Part shown: positions 19,318 through 31,036 of the stretch, piece by piece | Layout of the letters: every line of letters begins with the position of its first letter | How positions within the stretch are numbered: position 1 is the stretch's first letter | Program-made: the position numbers and the translations under genes | The notes under the pieces: model-generated | Told to the model about the DNA's origin: nothing | Database searches by the model: none | The model's input: only the letters and a program-made list of their open reading frames with translations | DNA from: Tricholoma matsutake | Lineage: Eukaryota > Basidiomycota > Agaricomycetes > Agaricales > Tricholomataceae | Length of the DNA: 64,000 bases | Direction: 5' to 3' | Assembly: GCA_026075535.2 (NCBI GenBank) | Contig: AP026549.1 | Coordinates: 4,216,001-4,280,000, forward strand

Positions 19318-22300
19318 TGACGATATCTCTGAAATGTCTCTAACAAACAACTCGCAAGCTTTGAACCTGCCAAAACTTCGTAGTGATGGATCTAACTGGT
19401 CTACCTACCAAGAGCACGTTCTCAATTTCGCCACATCAAAGGGGTTGAAGAGGCACCTCATGGGTACCGCGCGAAAGCCGGTTACACTCAGGGAACAGGA
19501 TGACGAATTCTACAAGGGAAGTGATCCTGTCCCATTGAGTGAAGAAGACATCGAAAAACACCAAGGAGAGGAAGACAAGTACGAGCAGCACCAAGCAGCC
19601 GCACATGAGGTAATTTACCAAACTGTCGACAAGTCCACGTTCCTGCAGGTCAAGAACGAGACTACTGCCACTGCCATATGGAAGAAAGTCATTTCTATTC
19701 ACGCTGACAAAGGCTCGATGTACGAAACCAGTCTCCTCACCCAACTTCAGACTCTTCGACTCACAGAGAATGGAGACATGCGAGAACACCTAACAAAGAT
19801 GAATGAGATCAAGGAACAACTCGCAGAAATGAACTGCCCAGTTACCGATGAATCCTTCGTATCCTATATCCGCACATCTCTCTCACTCACACCAACCTAC
19901 CGAACCCTTCTCACTGCCCTTAACGCCACCACTCACGAGTCTGGGAAGAAATTGACCAGTGCTAATCTTATCTGGCATCTCACCAAAGAAGTGAATTCAC
20001 TCGCCCTCGAGGACTCAATCAATAAGTCCAATGCAGCAATGATGGCGGCCATGAAATCCAAGGACAGCAAGGGGAGGAATAAACCAAAGGGGAAGGAAAA
20101 GACATGCTGCTCGAACCCTAACTGCAACAAGCCTGGGCACACAATTGATCAGTGTTATGCAAAAGGGGGAGGAAAAGAGAAAGAGGCACCGGAATGGTTC
20201 AAGAGACTGGCTGCAAAGAAAACAGCATCAGCAAGTGCGCACGTCGCCGAAGATGGTAAAGACGATGATGAAAACTATGCAATGCTCAGCTATAGCACAC
20301 CTGAAGATCCTACCACCCTCGTTGTTACCTCTGACTTCAAAGCAGAAGCCCATGCCACTTCCGCAGATCATGGAATTATCCTTGACAGTGGCGCTAGTCG
20401 ACACTTCTCTCCTGAATGTTCGAAATTTTTGAACTACAGAGAAATTAGTCCTGAACCCATCAGAGCTGCGGATGGACGTACCTTCAGTGCACTGGGACAG
20501 GGCGATCTAAAGGTTGAGCTACCTAATGGGGATCAGAAACCGACCCCAATTATGCTCAAGAACGTATACTACTCACCCCACTTGGCATTCACCCTCATAT
20601 CAGTCTCCTGCGTCGACAAAGCCAGATTCTTGCTCTTCATAAAAGGGGGGGGTTGCATCATCCATAGCACAAAGTCGAACATTGTAGGTCGTATCCCTCT
20701 CATTTGGGGGCTCTACCATATCAGCGGTTCATTCAGCTCATCTCCAACACCCTCCGTGAACTCCGCATCAAAGCTCATGTCGATAAGTGAGCTTCATCAC
20801 AAGATGGGCCATATCAACCATGACTCCTTGCTTGAAATGGTAAAGGATGGGATGGTCGCAGGTGTTGAAGTGGACTTGAACTCGAGACCTGACTTCTGCA
20901 AGACCTGCGTAAAGGCCAAAGCGGATCGGAAACCGTTTCCCAAGAAAAGCAAGACGGTATACACCAAGTATGGGGAAAAGGTTGTTGCAGATTTATGGGG
21001 GCCAGCCAAAGTCACATCGCTTGGAGGAAACAGACATTATTTCCTATTCAAGGACCTGTCTAGCCGGGAGGAGAAAGTTCACTTCCTAAAGGCAAAATCT
21101 GAAGCATACAGTGTGTACAAAAAGTACAAAGCATGGGCATTAGTCCAGCGTGGTGCATGCATCAAAATATTTGGATGTGATCGTGCAGGTGAACTAACCA
21201 GCAAAGAGTTTAACGAGCACCTTCAGAATGCTGGTACTGTTCGACACCTCACTGTCCACGATTCCCCAGCTTCTAATGGCATAGTTGAACGAGCAAACCA
21301 AACTCATATGAATGGTGCTCGCACAATGATGATTGCAGCCGGCCTACCCAGATATTTATGGTGTGAAGCAGTCCACCACGATGTCTGGCTGCGAAACTGC
21401 ATACCAACACAGGGACTAGCCGCATCAAAGACTCCTCACGAAATTGGAACAGGGGAGAAGCCAGACTTGTCGCAGCTATGTGAATGGGGCACGATGGTTT
21501 GGATAAAGTGGCTTGATGCAGGAAAGCTTGAGCCAAAGGCTGAGCAAGCTCATTTCATGGGTTATGATGACGAGTCCAAGGGATTCCAAATCTATTGGCC
21601 AAATAAACGTAAGGTCAGTATTGAACGGGATATGTATTTTGACAAGGATCAGGCGCTCCAGCCTGACGAAGCATCAATTGAGGGGGTGGAAGACGTACTC
21701 ACCAATTCTGACACTTCCCAGTCTCAAAAATCCTCTGACGAATCCCCTGATGCTCCCAACGAACCTGGCACACCCTCCAAAACTGTCGATAATGGTCCAG
21801 TGCCTGCAAATGTCGATAATTCTGATAACGCAGCTGAAAATTCACCAGCAACACAAAATGTCAATAACAACTCACAAACTCCATCCAACACACCTATACC
21901 ACCTCCACACCAAAGAAAACCTTGACGAAACTCCCTTACAGGTCTTCCCCCGGTTGACAAAACCCAATACAGCCATGGAAAGCGCAACCGAGTTCCCAGC
22001 TCATGTAGCGCTGCGAACTTCTCGGATGCAATAGATGCTGCCTTTGTTCTTGATGATGGCAGAGACCTTGAGCCAGGGGGAGTGGAGCTTGATATCTGTG
22101 AAGAAGACTGGTTTAGCAAGGTAATGGAGATGGCAATGGTAGTGAGTGAAGACGAACCAATGCTAACGGAGGCATTAAACGGCAATGAGCAGTCAGAGTG
22201 GTCTGATGCAGTTGATGCAGAACTTTCCCAAATGGAGAAAGTCAACGCATGGATACCCGTCATTCCGCTGCCTGATGCAAATGTCATTCCGTCCCATTAT

Positions 22301-23740
22301 GTATTCTGCCGTAAGTGTGATGCAGCTGGTAATGTAGCCCATTACAAGGCTCGACTCATTGTCAAGGGCTTCAGGCAACAATTCGGGGTTGATTATGTTG
22401 AAACTTTTGCTCCCACAGTCTGGGCGTCCACTCTTCGGATCCTCCTCTCGTTTGCAGCCCAGAAAAATGCCGCCGTCCATCAACGTGATGTCAAAAATGC
22501 GTACCTCAATTCTCGTTTGCAAGACATTGTAGAACTTTACTTGGAACTTCCTCCAAAGTATGAAAAATTTTGTCAACTACCTCCAGAGCTCAAAGGCAAG
22601 CCAAATGTGGTCTGTAAATGGCTTGTTGCAGTATACGGATCAAAGCAAGGAGCTCATGACTGGTATGCCGAGGTAAAAAGTTTCTTCCTCGATCTCGGGT
22701 ACTCCGTATCCGCTGCAGACAAAGGCGTGTTCTATTTATATCACGGTGACAAATTCATTATCGTCGCTGCCACTACTGACAATTTCACTGTCATTGCGGA
22801 TTCCACCAAGAGCGCCAACAATCTCATCCAAAAGCAGCTCACCACGCGCTTCGAGATTTCAGACCTCGGTCCCATCAACTGGCTTCTTGGTGTCAGCATC
22901 ATGTGCAACCTCGAAGACAAAACCATTTCATTGAGTCAACAAGCATACGTCGAACAGATCGTCTCACGATTCAGTCTTCAAAATGCCCGGACTACCGTCA
23001 CCCCCATGGAGCCCGGAATCAACCTCAGCTTTGATTCTCCCGCCGTATTACTGACACTTCTCACGCCCGCTGAAAAGACCAAATATAGAGAAATGATCAG
23101 TTCCTTAATGTACGCCGCTGTTATGACGTGCCCAGACATTGCATTTGCTGTCTCAACTCTATCCCAGTATCTCGGCGCGCCTAGAATGACACATCTTATC
23201 GCCGTGACTCGCGTATTTTGCTATCTCTCGGGCACTAAGGGTCTCAAGCTTGTCCTGGGAGGTAATGAGTCTGATATTACAGGATATTCTGATGCAGATT
23301 GGGCTTCCCAAATGCATCGTCACTCTATCTCCGGGTTCGCTTACTTCATCGGAGCTGGTGTTGTAAATTGGAGCAGCAAGAAGCAACCAATCATCACTTT
23401 GTCAAGCACCGAGGCCAAATATGTTGTGTTAACTCACGCATCGAAGGATATTTTATGGATTCACAAATTACTTACTGAATTATCTTCTATTTTTAGTTCT
23501 ACATTACCTACTACACTTTTCTGTGACAATCAAGGCGCGATCCAACTCTCCAAGGATGCTACATTCCACGGACGCACCAAACACATCGACGTTCACTTCC
23601 ACTTCATCCGCCAAACTATTACCTCGGGCCACATCACGATGCAATACTGTCCCACGGATGACATGATCGCCGACATCTTCACCAAGTCACTCGGTCGTGT
23701 CAAGTACGAGAAATTTCGCACTCTTCTCGGAGTCATCTAG
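19310..23740 (+). pseudogene. Copia Gag-Pol polyprotein, one in-frame TGA and altered active sites
   Basis: One frame of 1477 codons interrupted only by TGA at 21923-21925 (KP-stop-RNS; CGA is the likely ancestor). Gag: LPKLRSDGSNWSTYQEHVL; zinc knuckle C267-X4-C-X4-H-X4-C. Protease: LDSGASRHF (Asp 359). Integrase: HHKMGHINHDSL with CKTC, DLWGP, IFGCDRAGEL and SNGIVERANQ. RT: HYKARLIVKGFRQ, FAPTVW, QRDVKNAYLNS; the usual VDD active site reads TDN at 22775-22783. RNase H: the usual STEAEY reads STEAKY at 23405-23422; CDNQGAIQLS and HIDVHFHFIR follow. A second Met (codon 9) could be the start if the ATG in the primer site is not used. Confidence 0.95.
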
Positions 23741-23755
23741 TCCGGTGTTCACCTC

Positions 23756-23764
23756 GAGGGGGAG
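23756..23764 (+). other. Polypurine tract of copia
   Basis: GAGGGGGAG lies directly before the 3' LTR start at 23765, the expected place for the plus-strand primer. Confidence 0.8.
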
Positions 23765-24135
23765 TGTTGACATATCGAGGCATCCCCGCACCTGCCTGCG
23801 CTTGCCTGCGGTCGCCAATGCTCGCCGACTGTCAAAGATATTTATTATTAGTACGTTACATCTATTTATAGAACTACGGTAACTATGTCTCGTCTTATTT
23901 GAAAAGCATATATGGGACGTTATATACCTCGTAGCTTTATGTCGTAACCTCAGTGATTGTCCATTCACTGAGGTGTACGTCCCCTTTCTCTATTTTATTT
24001 ATTTCCTTACTTACCCATAGTAGTATCTCGTTATTCTATTCTAGGTACTACTACTGAATAAAGTGATTGTCCGTTCACTGAGGTTATCTCGTTATTCTAT
24101 TCTAGTTCCCTACCGGTTCCTGCCAACGTTCTATA
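23765..24135 (+). repeat. 3' LTR of copia
   Basis: 371 bp, CpG-richer twin of the 5' LTR; ends TTCTATA, followed by GAAAG. Confidence 0.96.
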
Positions 24136-24182
24136 GAAAGGAAGATGCACCCAAAGCACGAGAGTAGAGAGGGAAGACTCAA

Positions 24183-24206
24183 TCTGTCTAGTTCGATCCC
24201 ATCAAA
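24183..24206 (+). repeat. Outer inverted repeat, left
   Basis: 24 bases starting TCTGTCTAGTTCGATCCC, identical to the complement of 30953-30976. Confidence 0.8.
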
Positions 24207-24743
24207 CGAAGGCAGGAAGCAGCGGAAATTCCGAAAATGGGAATACCTGTCAGTGCCATTCACAGCCGCCTGCCACACCCAAGGATACTCACAGATATGG
24301 CCATAGACCTCAGCCGGAATAAATCTAATTTCATTATAAAGTCAACTTTTTATAGATGTTTAATATATTAATAAAAGGGATGGGGCCCCTCGGGGAATAA
24401 CGGCAAGACCAGGGACACCTGAAACGAATGTAGTCTGCGGAGGCCCCAATGAGGGATGACCCAATGGGCCGACAACTACGAGTTCCAAAACTTGAAACTG
24501 CGACATAACGGGACGATGCCAGTGACGGCAACGATGCACCACAACACAAGTTTCTCGCATCTTGTGCAAGGGAGGTATCTTTTTTGTTTCAATTTGTTTC
24601 GCTCCCATCCCGACAAAATTTAAATGATGAGCCAAAATTTATATTAATTACATAATGCCACCTCGCCCGAACACAAGGAAGATTAATTATGTTTCTTACC
24701 ACTCATCATAGCCAAGGGTAGACCGGTGACCGATCCCTAGTAC
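24207..24743. other. Non-coding sequence between left repeats
   Basis: Open frames on the minus strand (24334-24635) have no recognisable content. No gene is supported. Confidence 0.4.
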
Positions 24744-24880
24744 ATGAGCAAGCGTCGATGTATAGGGACTGGTACAACTGAGTTTAAAAAGGCATAGCAT
24801 TACATTTTTTTGGAAAGAATATTTGTCATCTTCTAGAACATTTCCTTTCTCAGTATCTCTTCTGTAATGGGAATGCGATC
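24744..24880 (+). repeat. Inner inverted repeat, left
   Basis: Starts ATGAGCAAGCGTCGAT, contains GGCATAGCATTACATTTTTT and ends GAATGCGATC. It is about 90% identical to the complement of 30591-30732, with small gaps near the outer end. Confidence 0.85.
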
Positions 24881-25039
24881 AAAGATTTCAGATCATGATC
24901 GATCTCAGGAAAAAATTCACTTGCGTCGCATCTCACGCTGCATATCCGCCGCGTTCTCGCGTGTATTCCTATACTGCTCCTTATAATGATACTACAATTC
25001 ACATCCAGGATTCTCCCGATTTAAGATTCAAACCTCACG

Positions 25040-28000
25040 ATGCACAGTGACCACAGTCAACATGACAAACTTGAGGCTGTTAGATTCAATGCAAATATCC
25101 CTACAATGCATTCTCAGCTCCAGGAACCACCAAAAGGAAGAGGTATATGGCAAAACCATCCATGGAACCAGAATCTATCAACTTTTCGTGCATATCCGAG
25201 TCCAACCTCCAATTCAGCAACACCTAGCCCTTGTATGCTCATGACTTCTGCACATCACAGACTTTTCACACCACAAACACCATCACACCAGTTTCAAGAT
25301 GATATGTACATGTGGGATTCGAACCCTTGTCTGACCTCGGAAAAAAACGAGTCCGTTTCCATGGAATTCTATAATTGATGTTGACTCACCCCGAAGCTAT
25401 GATAGTACACCTCCGCCGCCACTGCTATCAACGGAAAATATGATCAGGCTATCGGTCACACCTGATGATCATCTAAGAATTTCCACAGCTGATTCACAGC
25501 CAATCTGGGTTCGTGCTAGCCAAGCCTTGAGTCCACCGAGCTCGTATTCCATCTCCAATCTGTTACTCTCCCCATTATCTGTCAATACCATTCCTGAAAC
25601 TCTGTATGACGATCAACTTGAACTGGCCTTCGATGATACAACAGACTTTGGAAATCTGAAAGGAATACTATCACTTACTCTCCCCCGTCCATGCAGAAAA
25701 CATTACACCAAAATTGAAGTTGTACACACTATCTTGACTATACTTCATGATGCTCGCATGCCACCATCAGAATTTCTCGCGCTTGTTCTTGACGATTCAA
25801 CAAATGATTTTGCTACATATAGGACCGCATTCTTTACAGACGTGCACTCTTCAAAGCTGTGGAGTCTACTTGAGCTCATCTGGAATAACGAGAAAGGCTG
25901 TAGTCACATGAAGGAATGGATGAAACCACATGCAGTCGATCTTGTGTGCGATATTATTGACAATGAAATGGACAGTGCAAGACCAAAGCTTAGTATGACA
26001 ACACAGGAGATAACGCCCAAGTTTATTTCACAATGGGACATCAATGGGCTTATGGACCAAATCAATTCAGACACAACACCTGTGTGGACTAGAGTTCTGG
26101 AGGCTGCGAGCGAAACGAAAGAAGACAAAGCTAAGCCGAAGACATCTAAATCAAGGAATCGCCATACGGTGACCAGCTATAGTTTCTCTTGTTGAATTAT
26201 GAACTGAATTCTGATCAGGGACGAAGTGTTATCAGTGCCCAAGTACATTACCTTAGGTCATATCATTCGTGCAAGGTTCAGATCGGACTTGGTCTAATGG
26301 CATGGTCCACCGGCGCATCTCGACAACTCATCAACATTTTAAATCAAGGTTGTTTATCAATGTCATACACGTCCATTTTCTTGATCATCCAAGCCCTCAC
26401 CAAGAGGGCACTGGAAGATGCTCGTGTCATTGCTGCTGGTCTGCATGGTCTCCAGTATGACAACTATAACCAGTCAACCTCTATTCACCCAGAGCAAGGA
26501 CCAAATGCTCCGAATAAAGTCCAGTCAGGAACTGTTGGTGTTTTATTTGAAGTTCTCGGGGCCAACTCGGAGCACATGAAGATATCCCCAATAATGGAGC
26601 GTTTCTTGAAGGCGGGACCCCTCAAAATGACTGATCTTCATCCCTCTAGGCAATCCATGGAGTGTTACCAGCTCCAAACCAAAGTCAACATCATCAGGAT
26701 CCTTTTCAAATATGTCTCCAGATTTTTGCATCTCCACAAGCACCCTGATCTTCAACACCAAACCCGTCGCCCCCTCCCACCCCATCATAAAACCAGATTT
26801 TTTCCGCTTTGAGTTTCAACTATCGAGGAAGCATCAGTGAAGGGGAACATTCTTGTTCATGATGGCATATATCTTGTACAGCTCAAGCGCAATATTGATG
26901 ATCTCAACGACCTTGCAATCCCTGCAATTCATGACCAGCTTACAAATGCTCACAATCGTGGTGCCCAGGTGCTCCGACAGAAAGACGTTACTGCATGGAC
27001 TCATCGGGAAATATTCCAGCTCGGATTCAGTGTATTCCACCTGATAATGAATCTGATATGGGCACTCCTTCATACATACCGAGGTACAATCACTCAACTT
27101 GGGAGCTTGTCACATTTATTCGCAGTGCTTGAAAAAGTTTGGTTAAATGCAGATCGCCCTGACTTCCACACCTTGTTGTCTGCTCTTACTCAGATTCTTG
27201 ATGGCCTTGTCATCAATGCATGGCATGACGTATCTGGCTTTCCATCTCTCCAACCATTCGCCGACTCAAATCCTATGCCTTCTACTCTCTTAAACTTGGC
27301 ACATGTCATCATTCAGAAGTATGCAACGCCCACAGCAAAGTTTAAACCTGCAACAAAGTCACCCAAATCATCAAGTCTTAATGCCAATGACGATGCCAAC
27401 TGTGACTCGGAAGCTGAAGACCAGTCCATTCCGAGCAAAGAGACTCTCACCCCGTCAAAATCCCTGTTTGAGGATACTGTTCATGAAAATGTAGTGCGTC
27501 TCATGCATGACTTACTTTATGTGATAGAACTTGTTAAAGCTGTCTCGGATGGTGATTTCAGGCATGTCGAGGACATTCTTCCCGATCTTGCATGCATTTT
27601 TCGTGCTGCAGGGTCAAACAATTACTCGACAGAAATCTTGCATTTTTTATTCAATCTGAAGGAGGTTTGGACCCCTGAGTTTGCATGTGTTAATCTGATA
27701 ACTACGCTCACAAGCACTAATGACTGGTCAGAAATATCATGCGCGACAACATGCTTGTCAATGTTTCGGGCTTACCAGGGCACGCTATGGGTATGGATTT
27801 GAATATTGAGCATATCATACGGTACCTAAAGGTTCGTCACTCTTTCAGATGATTGATTGCTCTATCCTGACTGCAAGAAACTCTCCTCTAGGCACTGTTT
27901 GCTGCAAAGGGGATATATGTGAACTGGGAGAGACTTGGGGACATATCCACTGCTGTCAATTACCTTCAGCTAATCAAAACCAGGGTCACACGATCAATGT

Positions 28001-28332
28001 GTGCTAATTATCAAGCTTCAACACATCACACAGTTGACACCTCCAAGCTTGTGTGGCACATAGCCGACAAAGCGCGTGAGTTGCACTTACAGGAAGTGGT
28101 GCAGGATCGGAAAGGACAGTCAAAGGCAAGATTGGTACCAGATTTGTGTACCGAAGGCCGAAATAAATTTTTAGCTTCATCATTGGCAACATTTAACAAA
28201 AAGGTACAGGATATGGCCGCAGGAAGAGTATTGATACCAGAGGATGATGAGATGCCAACACCAGAGTTTGGCCATGAGGATGGGGAAGAGGACAATGATG
28301 CAACTAGAGAGGGAAATGAAGATGACAACTAG
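25040..28332 (+). CDS. DUF6589 domain protein, multi-exon, possibly decayed
   Basis: An N-terminal Pro/Ser-rich exon (25040-25375) is followed by a frame from about 25380 (DVDSPRSYDSTPPPPL, LSLTLPRPCRKHYTKIEVVHTIL) and the DUF6589 domain. Domain blocks: LGLMAWSTGASRQLINILNQ, LTKRALEDARVIAAGLHGLQYDNYN, MNLIWALLHTYRGTITQLGS, DILPDLACIFRAAGSNNYST, EILHFLFNLKEVWTPEFA, MLVNVSGLPGHAMG, AAKGIYVNWERLGDIST, SKLVWHIADKARELHLQEV. The C-terminus is acidic. Introns with GT-AG ends fit at about 26195-26280, 26800-26870 and 27830-27893. The joint near 27690-27745 does not splice cleanly and may be a frameshift. DUF6589 is a large uncharacterised family in mushroom-forming fungi. The gene ends only 17 bases from the end of the helicase gene, tail to tail. 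Confidence 0.8.
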
Positions 28333-28348
28333 AAGTAGAGGTCCATAG

Positions 28349-30505
28349 TTAGCAATCGATCTTTGATTTCTTCTGGGACGGTTGAGTTTGCAAAGCCTTG
28401 TTGTTGACACCAGAAGCAGTGAGTTCGTTATCGTATTGGCGAATCACATCCAACAACAGTGCCGACCATTCCTCTGCCCATTCTTGTGTCTCATCCAGGA
28501 GTTTGGTTATAGCGCAAGGTGAGAAAAGCGAAGCAGGATTAGCACAGACGAGCATAGCACGATTATGATCTGATAGAATATCGACAACTGATCAGACACC
28601 ACGAAGAGGGTCATTCTCGCTGGCAGATGTCAACCATTTGATCAGATGCAGATCTAGAGCCTGCCGATCTTTCACCACTCTTCACTTCACACGAGGAGCA
28701 GGTGCTTTGCGTTTTGTCAGAGTGCTCGTCGAAGTACCTGTGTACAGTGGACTGGGCAAAAAGTCATTGAGGTCAAACACATCATCTTCGTGTCTATCAC
28801 AACAGAACATAGTGTTGAAGTGCAGAGCTGTAGAGCAAACATAAATATAGACATGCTTGCAAATCGAGTAGTGCACCATTGACTGCGTTGTCACCCAGGT
28901 AAGAAGCAAAGAATAGTTGGAGACATGTTCGACATCGTATCAGCTGTACACATGAGAGAGGTGCACGGTCTTGCCGTGGTGTGGTAGGCTTGGAGAGGGC
29001 ACGAGGGCGATCAGGGTCATTAGATCTACTGTCAGCGTACTCATTGAGAGGTATCGTCAATGCCCACACCTCGTAAAATATCACAAACAAGCCTTGGGAT
29101 CCATCCTGACGACCAACTCAACCTCCCCGTTGTAGAGCTTCAACAATGCTGCTGGGAAGACCCACATTACATACAATCTTGACATCAGGGAAGTCCACGC
29201 CCTGAAATGTGGAGTCTATGAGTAGAAGGAATCAACTGAAGCCAGAGTCGTACAACAGATTCTCCGGACGTTGCACATAAAATCTTGCATAGGCCATCTT
29301 CTTGGGTAAAGGACTGATGCACCACACGAAGATACTGTTCAGACATAGTGTTGTACTATGCCCTTTCCACGGTGCTCTCAAGGAAGTTTGCTATCCAAAT
29401 AATTCGAAACAGAAGTAGCCAAGTTTTTATCGTCAAAGAATACCAGAATGTGAGGTTGAGACACAAGATCAAATGGATTGAGCAGGAAACAGTCATAATT
29501 TCGGAGCTCTTTGAGTTTTGAAACCACACGGTGTGTAGCATACATTGTATTCGGGCGATTTGAGGAGATACAGATTGAAACATAATTTGGATGTAGAATT
29601 TTGGTCTCCACAGTCTTGAGCATATGAGTTGGATACATCGCCGAGATTGCCTGCCAAGGAATTGACCGCGGGAGAAGTGCCTTTAGTTCATCCAGTTGTC
29701 CCCATGCTGGTCAGAAGGGCTTGCCACTGTGGTGTGAGAGACCAGCAGAGTGGATGAAGTGAGCTTCATCGACATGAATGCGCTTGAGCCTGCGCTGGAA
29801 TAACTTGTGCCTAACGAGAGCTGCGAGCTGAGGATAGTGGCCTTCAGGGGTCTTAAATAGTTGTTCAACAGTAACAAGGATGTGGTGGGCAGTTCCTGGA
29901 GTACGAGAGGCTAGGTTATGGATGTGTTCCTGTAGTTACAGTGAAAAAAGATATACAAGAGTCTAGATGGATGGGTTTACATTCCAGTACAGATCCTCTC
30001 GTGGGGTGTCATCATTGATTGTGATGGTTAGAATGCCGTAGTTGGTATTAAAATCATTCGCCTGATTGTCGTGTGAGCGATAACACCATAACAACAGTTT
30101 GTCAAGGCCGTCAAGGAATCGTACCTGAGTGACTTGTAGACATTTCAATGGCGATATTGTGAGAGAGATTCCAGCATCCTTAGGGTCGTCAAGAAGCAAG
30201 TTGAGAACAATCGGTAGGGTCTTCCCACTTCCGGTCCCAGCGCTGATCAATGAGTCTCGACCGTTGTACATGGCCAGGCAAGCACGAAGCTGCAGTTCTC
30301 GTGGAACCTGAACGCCTCGAGTAACTGCCCAAGCGAGAAGACAAGCCCTGCTGACAGTAATTTTATCATCTTGTTGTAGTTCACCCAGATAAGTAGTCGG
30401 CAGTCTGTTGACATCGATAGCATTTGGTAGAAGAGCCAGGACTTCATCACCAGGACCCTTACGAACATAGTCAAGATATTCCTCGAGAGTAGGGACAGAA
30501 TGCAT
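28349..30505 (-). pseudogene. RecQ-like ATP-dependent DNA helicase, one in-frame TGA
   Basis: ATG at 30505. Exon 1 (MHSVPTLEEYLDYVRKGPG) carries a Q-like motif (VPRELQLRACLAMYNGRD), Walker A (SAGTGSGKTLPIVL) and SLTISPLKCLQVTQ. After introns (donor GTACGA near 30125; donor GTAAAC near 29981) come EHIHNLASRTPGTAHHI, RIHVDEAHFIHSAGLSHHSG (DEAH box), then TGA at 29713-29711 in a context (KPF-stop-PAWGQLDELKALLP) that normally has Arg, then PWQAISAMYPTHML and HILVFFDDKNLATSVSNYL. The C-terminal part has PRQDRAPLSCVQLIRCRTC and EDDVFDLNDFLPSPLYTG and ends at 28349. RecQ helicases unwind DNA 3' to 5'. Further frame joints at about 29350-29100 are unclear. Convergent with DUF6589. Confidence 0.82.
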
Positions 30506-30590
30506 GAGAGAGACACCAGAGAGAACGTTGCTGTCCAGTGTCGTCCGAGTCGACGGAGGAAACCGATCACTTGTCGATCACCTAATCTCC

Positions 30591-30732
30591 GATCGCATTC
30601 TCATTACAGAAGAGATACCGGGAAAGGAAATGTTCTAGAAGATTACAAATGTTCTTTCCAAAAAAATGTAATGCTATGCCTTTTTAAACTCAGCTTCACC
30701 AGTCCCTCTACAAGGTATCGACGCTCGCTCAT
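30591..30732 (-). repeat. Inner inverted repeat, right
   Basis: Complement of the left inner repeat. It lies 86 bases upstream of the helicase ATG, while the left copy lies 160 bases upstream of the first DUF6589 ATG, so it may also act as a shared promoter region. Confidence 0.85.
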
Positions 30733-30952
30733 AACTGTACGAGGAAGTGGTTACGAGTCTAGGTGCAACTGGCATTCCCCTCATTGGATTTCTACATTAA
30801 TATATAATATTTGAATATTCAGCTCCAACAGGCTCGGGCATGGCAGCCGCCCCGGTTTATACTTTAAAAAATGTATTTTATGTCAGCTTGATGTCAGCAG
30901 CGGTGGCAAGCGGAAATGGTTCTTGCAAAGTGGCGGATGTTCTCTTCTTTCA

Positions 30953-30976
30953 TTTGATGGGATCGAACTAGACAGA
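30953..30976 (-). repeat. Outer inverted repeat, right
   Basis: 24 bases identical to the complement of 24183-24206. Confidence 0.8.
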
Positions 30977-31036
30977 TCGAGTGTAGACTCCGAGAGTAGA
31001 AGAAGGAAGCGACAAAAAAACTCTCGTGCCTGGGTG

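Larger units (their letters stand above)
18935..24135 (+). mobile_element. Full-length Ty1/copia element, 5201 bp
   Basis: Two 371-bp LTRs flank a single gag-pol frame, with target duplication GAAAG at 18930-18934 and 24136-24140. The order Gag, protease, integrase, RT, RNase H defines copia. LTRs start TGTTGACATAT and end TTCTATA. They differ at 13 sites, all transitions, 12 at CpG, and 11 of those 12 losses are in the 5' LTR. The coding frame carries one TGA and altered catalytic residues, so this copy cannot be autonomous. Confidence 0.97.
24148..31036. mobile_element. Candidate inverted-repeat unit carrying DUF6589 and a RecQ-like helicase
   Basis: Two convergent genes, DUF6589 (plus) and a RecQ-like helicase (minus), are bracketed by inverted repeats. 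The inner pair is 24744-24880 versus 30591-30732, about 90% alike with a core of 38 identical bases. The outer pair includes 24 identical bases at 24183-24206 and 30953-30976, with weaker similarity out to 24148 and 31036 (CACGAGAGT on both). Nothing else lies between. This looks like a DNA transposon or similar mobile unit with its genes pointing inward. I could not find a target-site duplication. The alternative is that the repeats are duplicated promoter/leader regions of two gene families. Confidence 0.55.

Noticed and set aside
13218..21925. Programmed stop readthrough as explanation of the TGAs in gypsy pol and copia
   Set aside because: TGA stops at probable Arg codons also occur in MULE, RecQ, mariner and other genes with no history of readthrough, and LTR differences show the same CpG pattern. 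Decay explains all cases at once.
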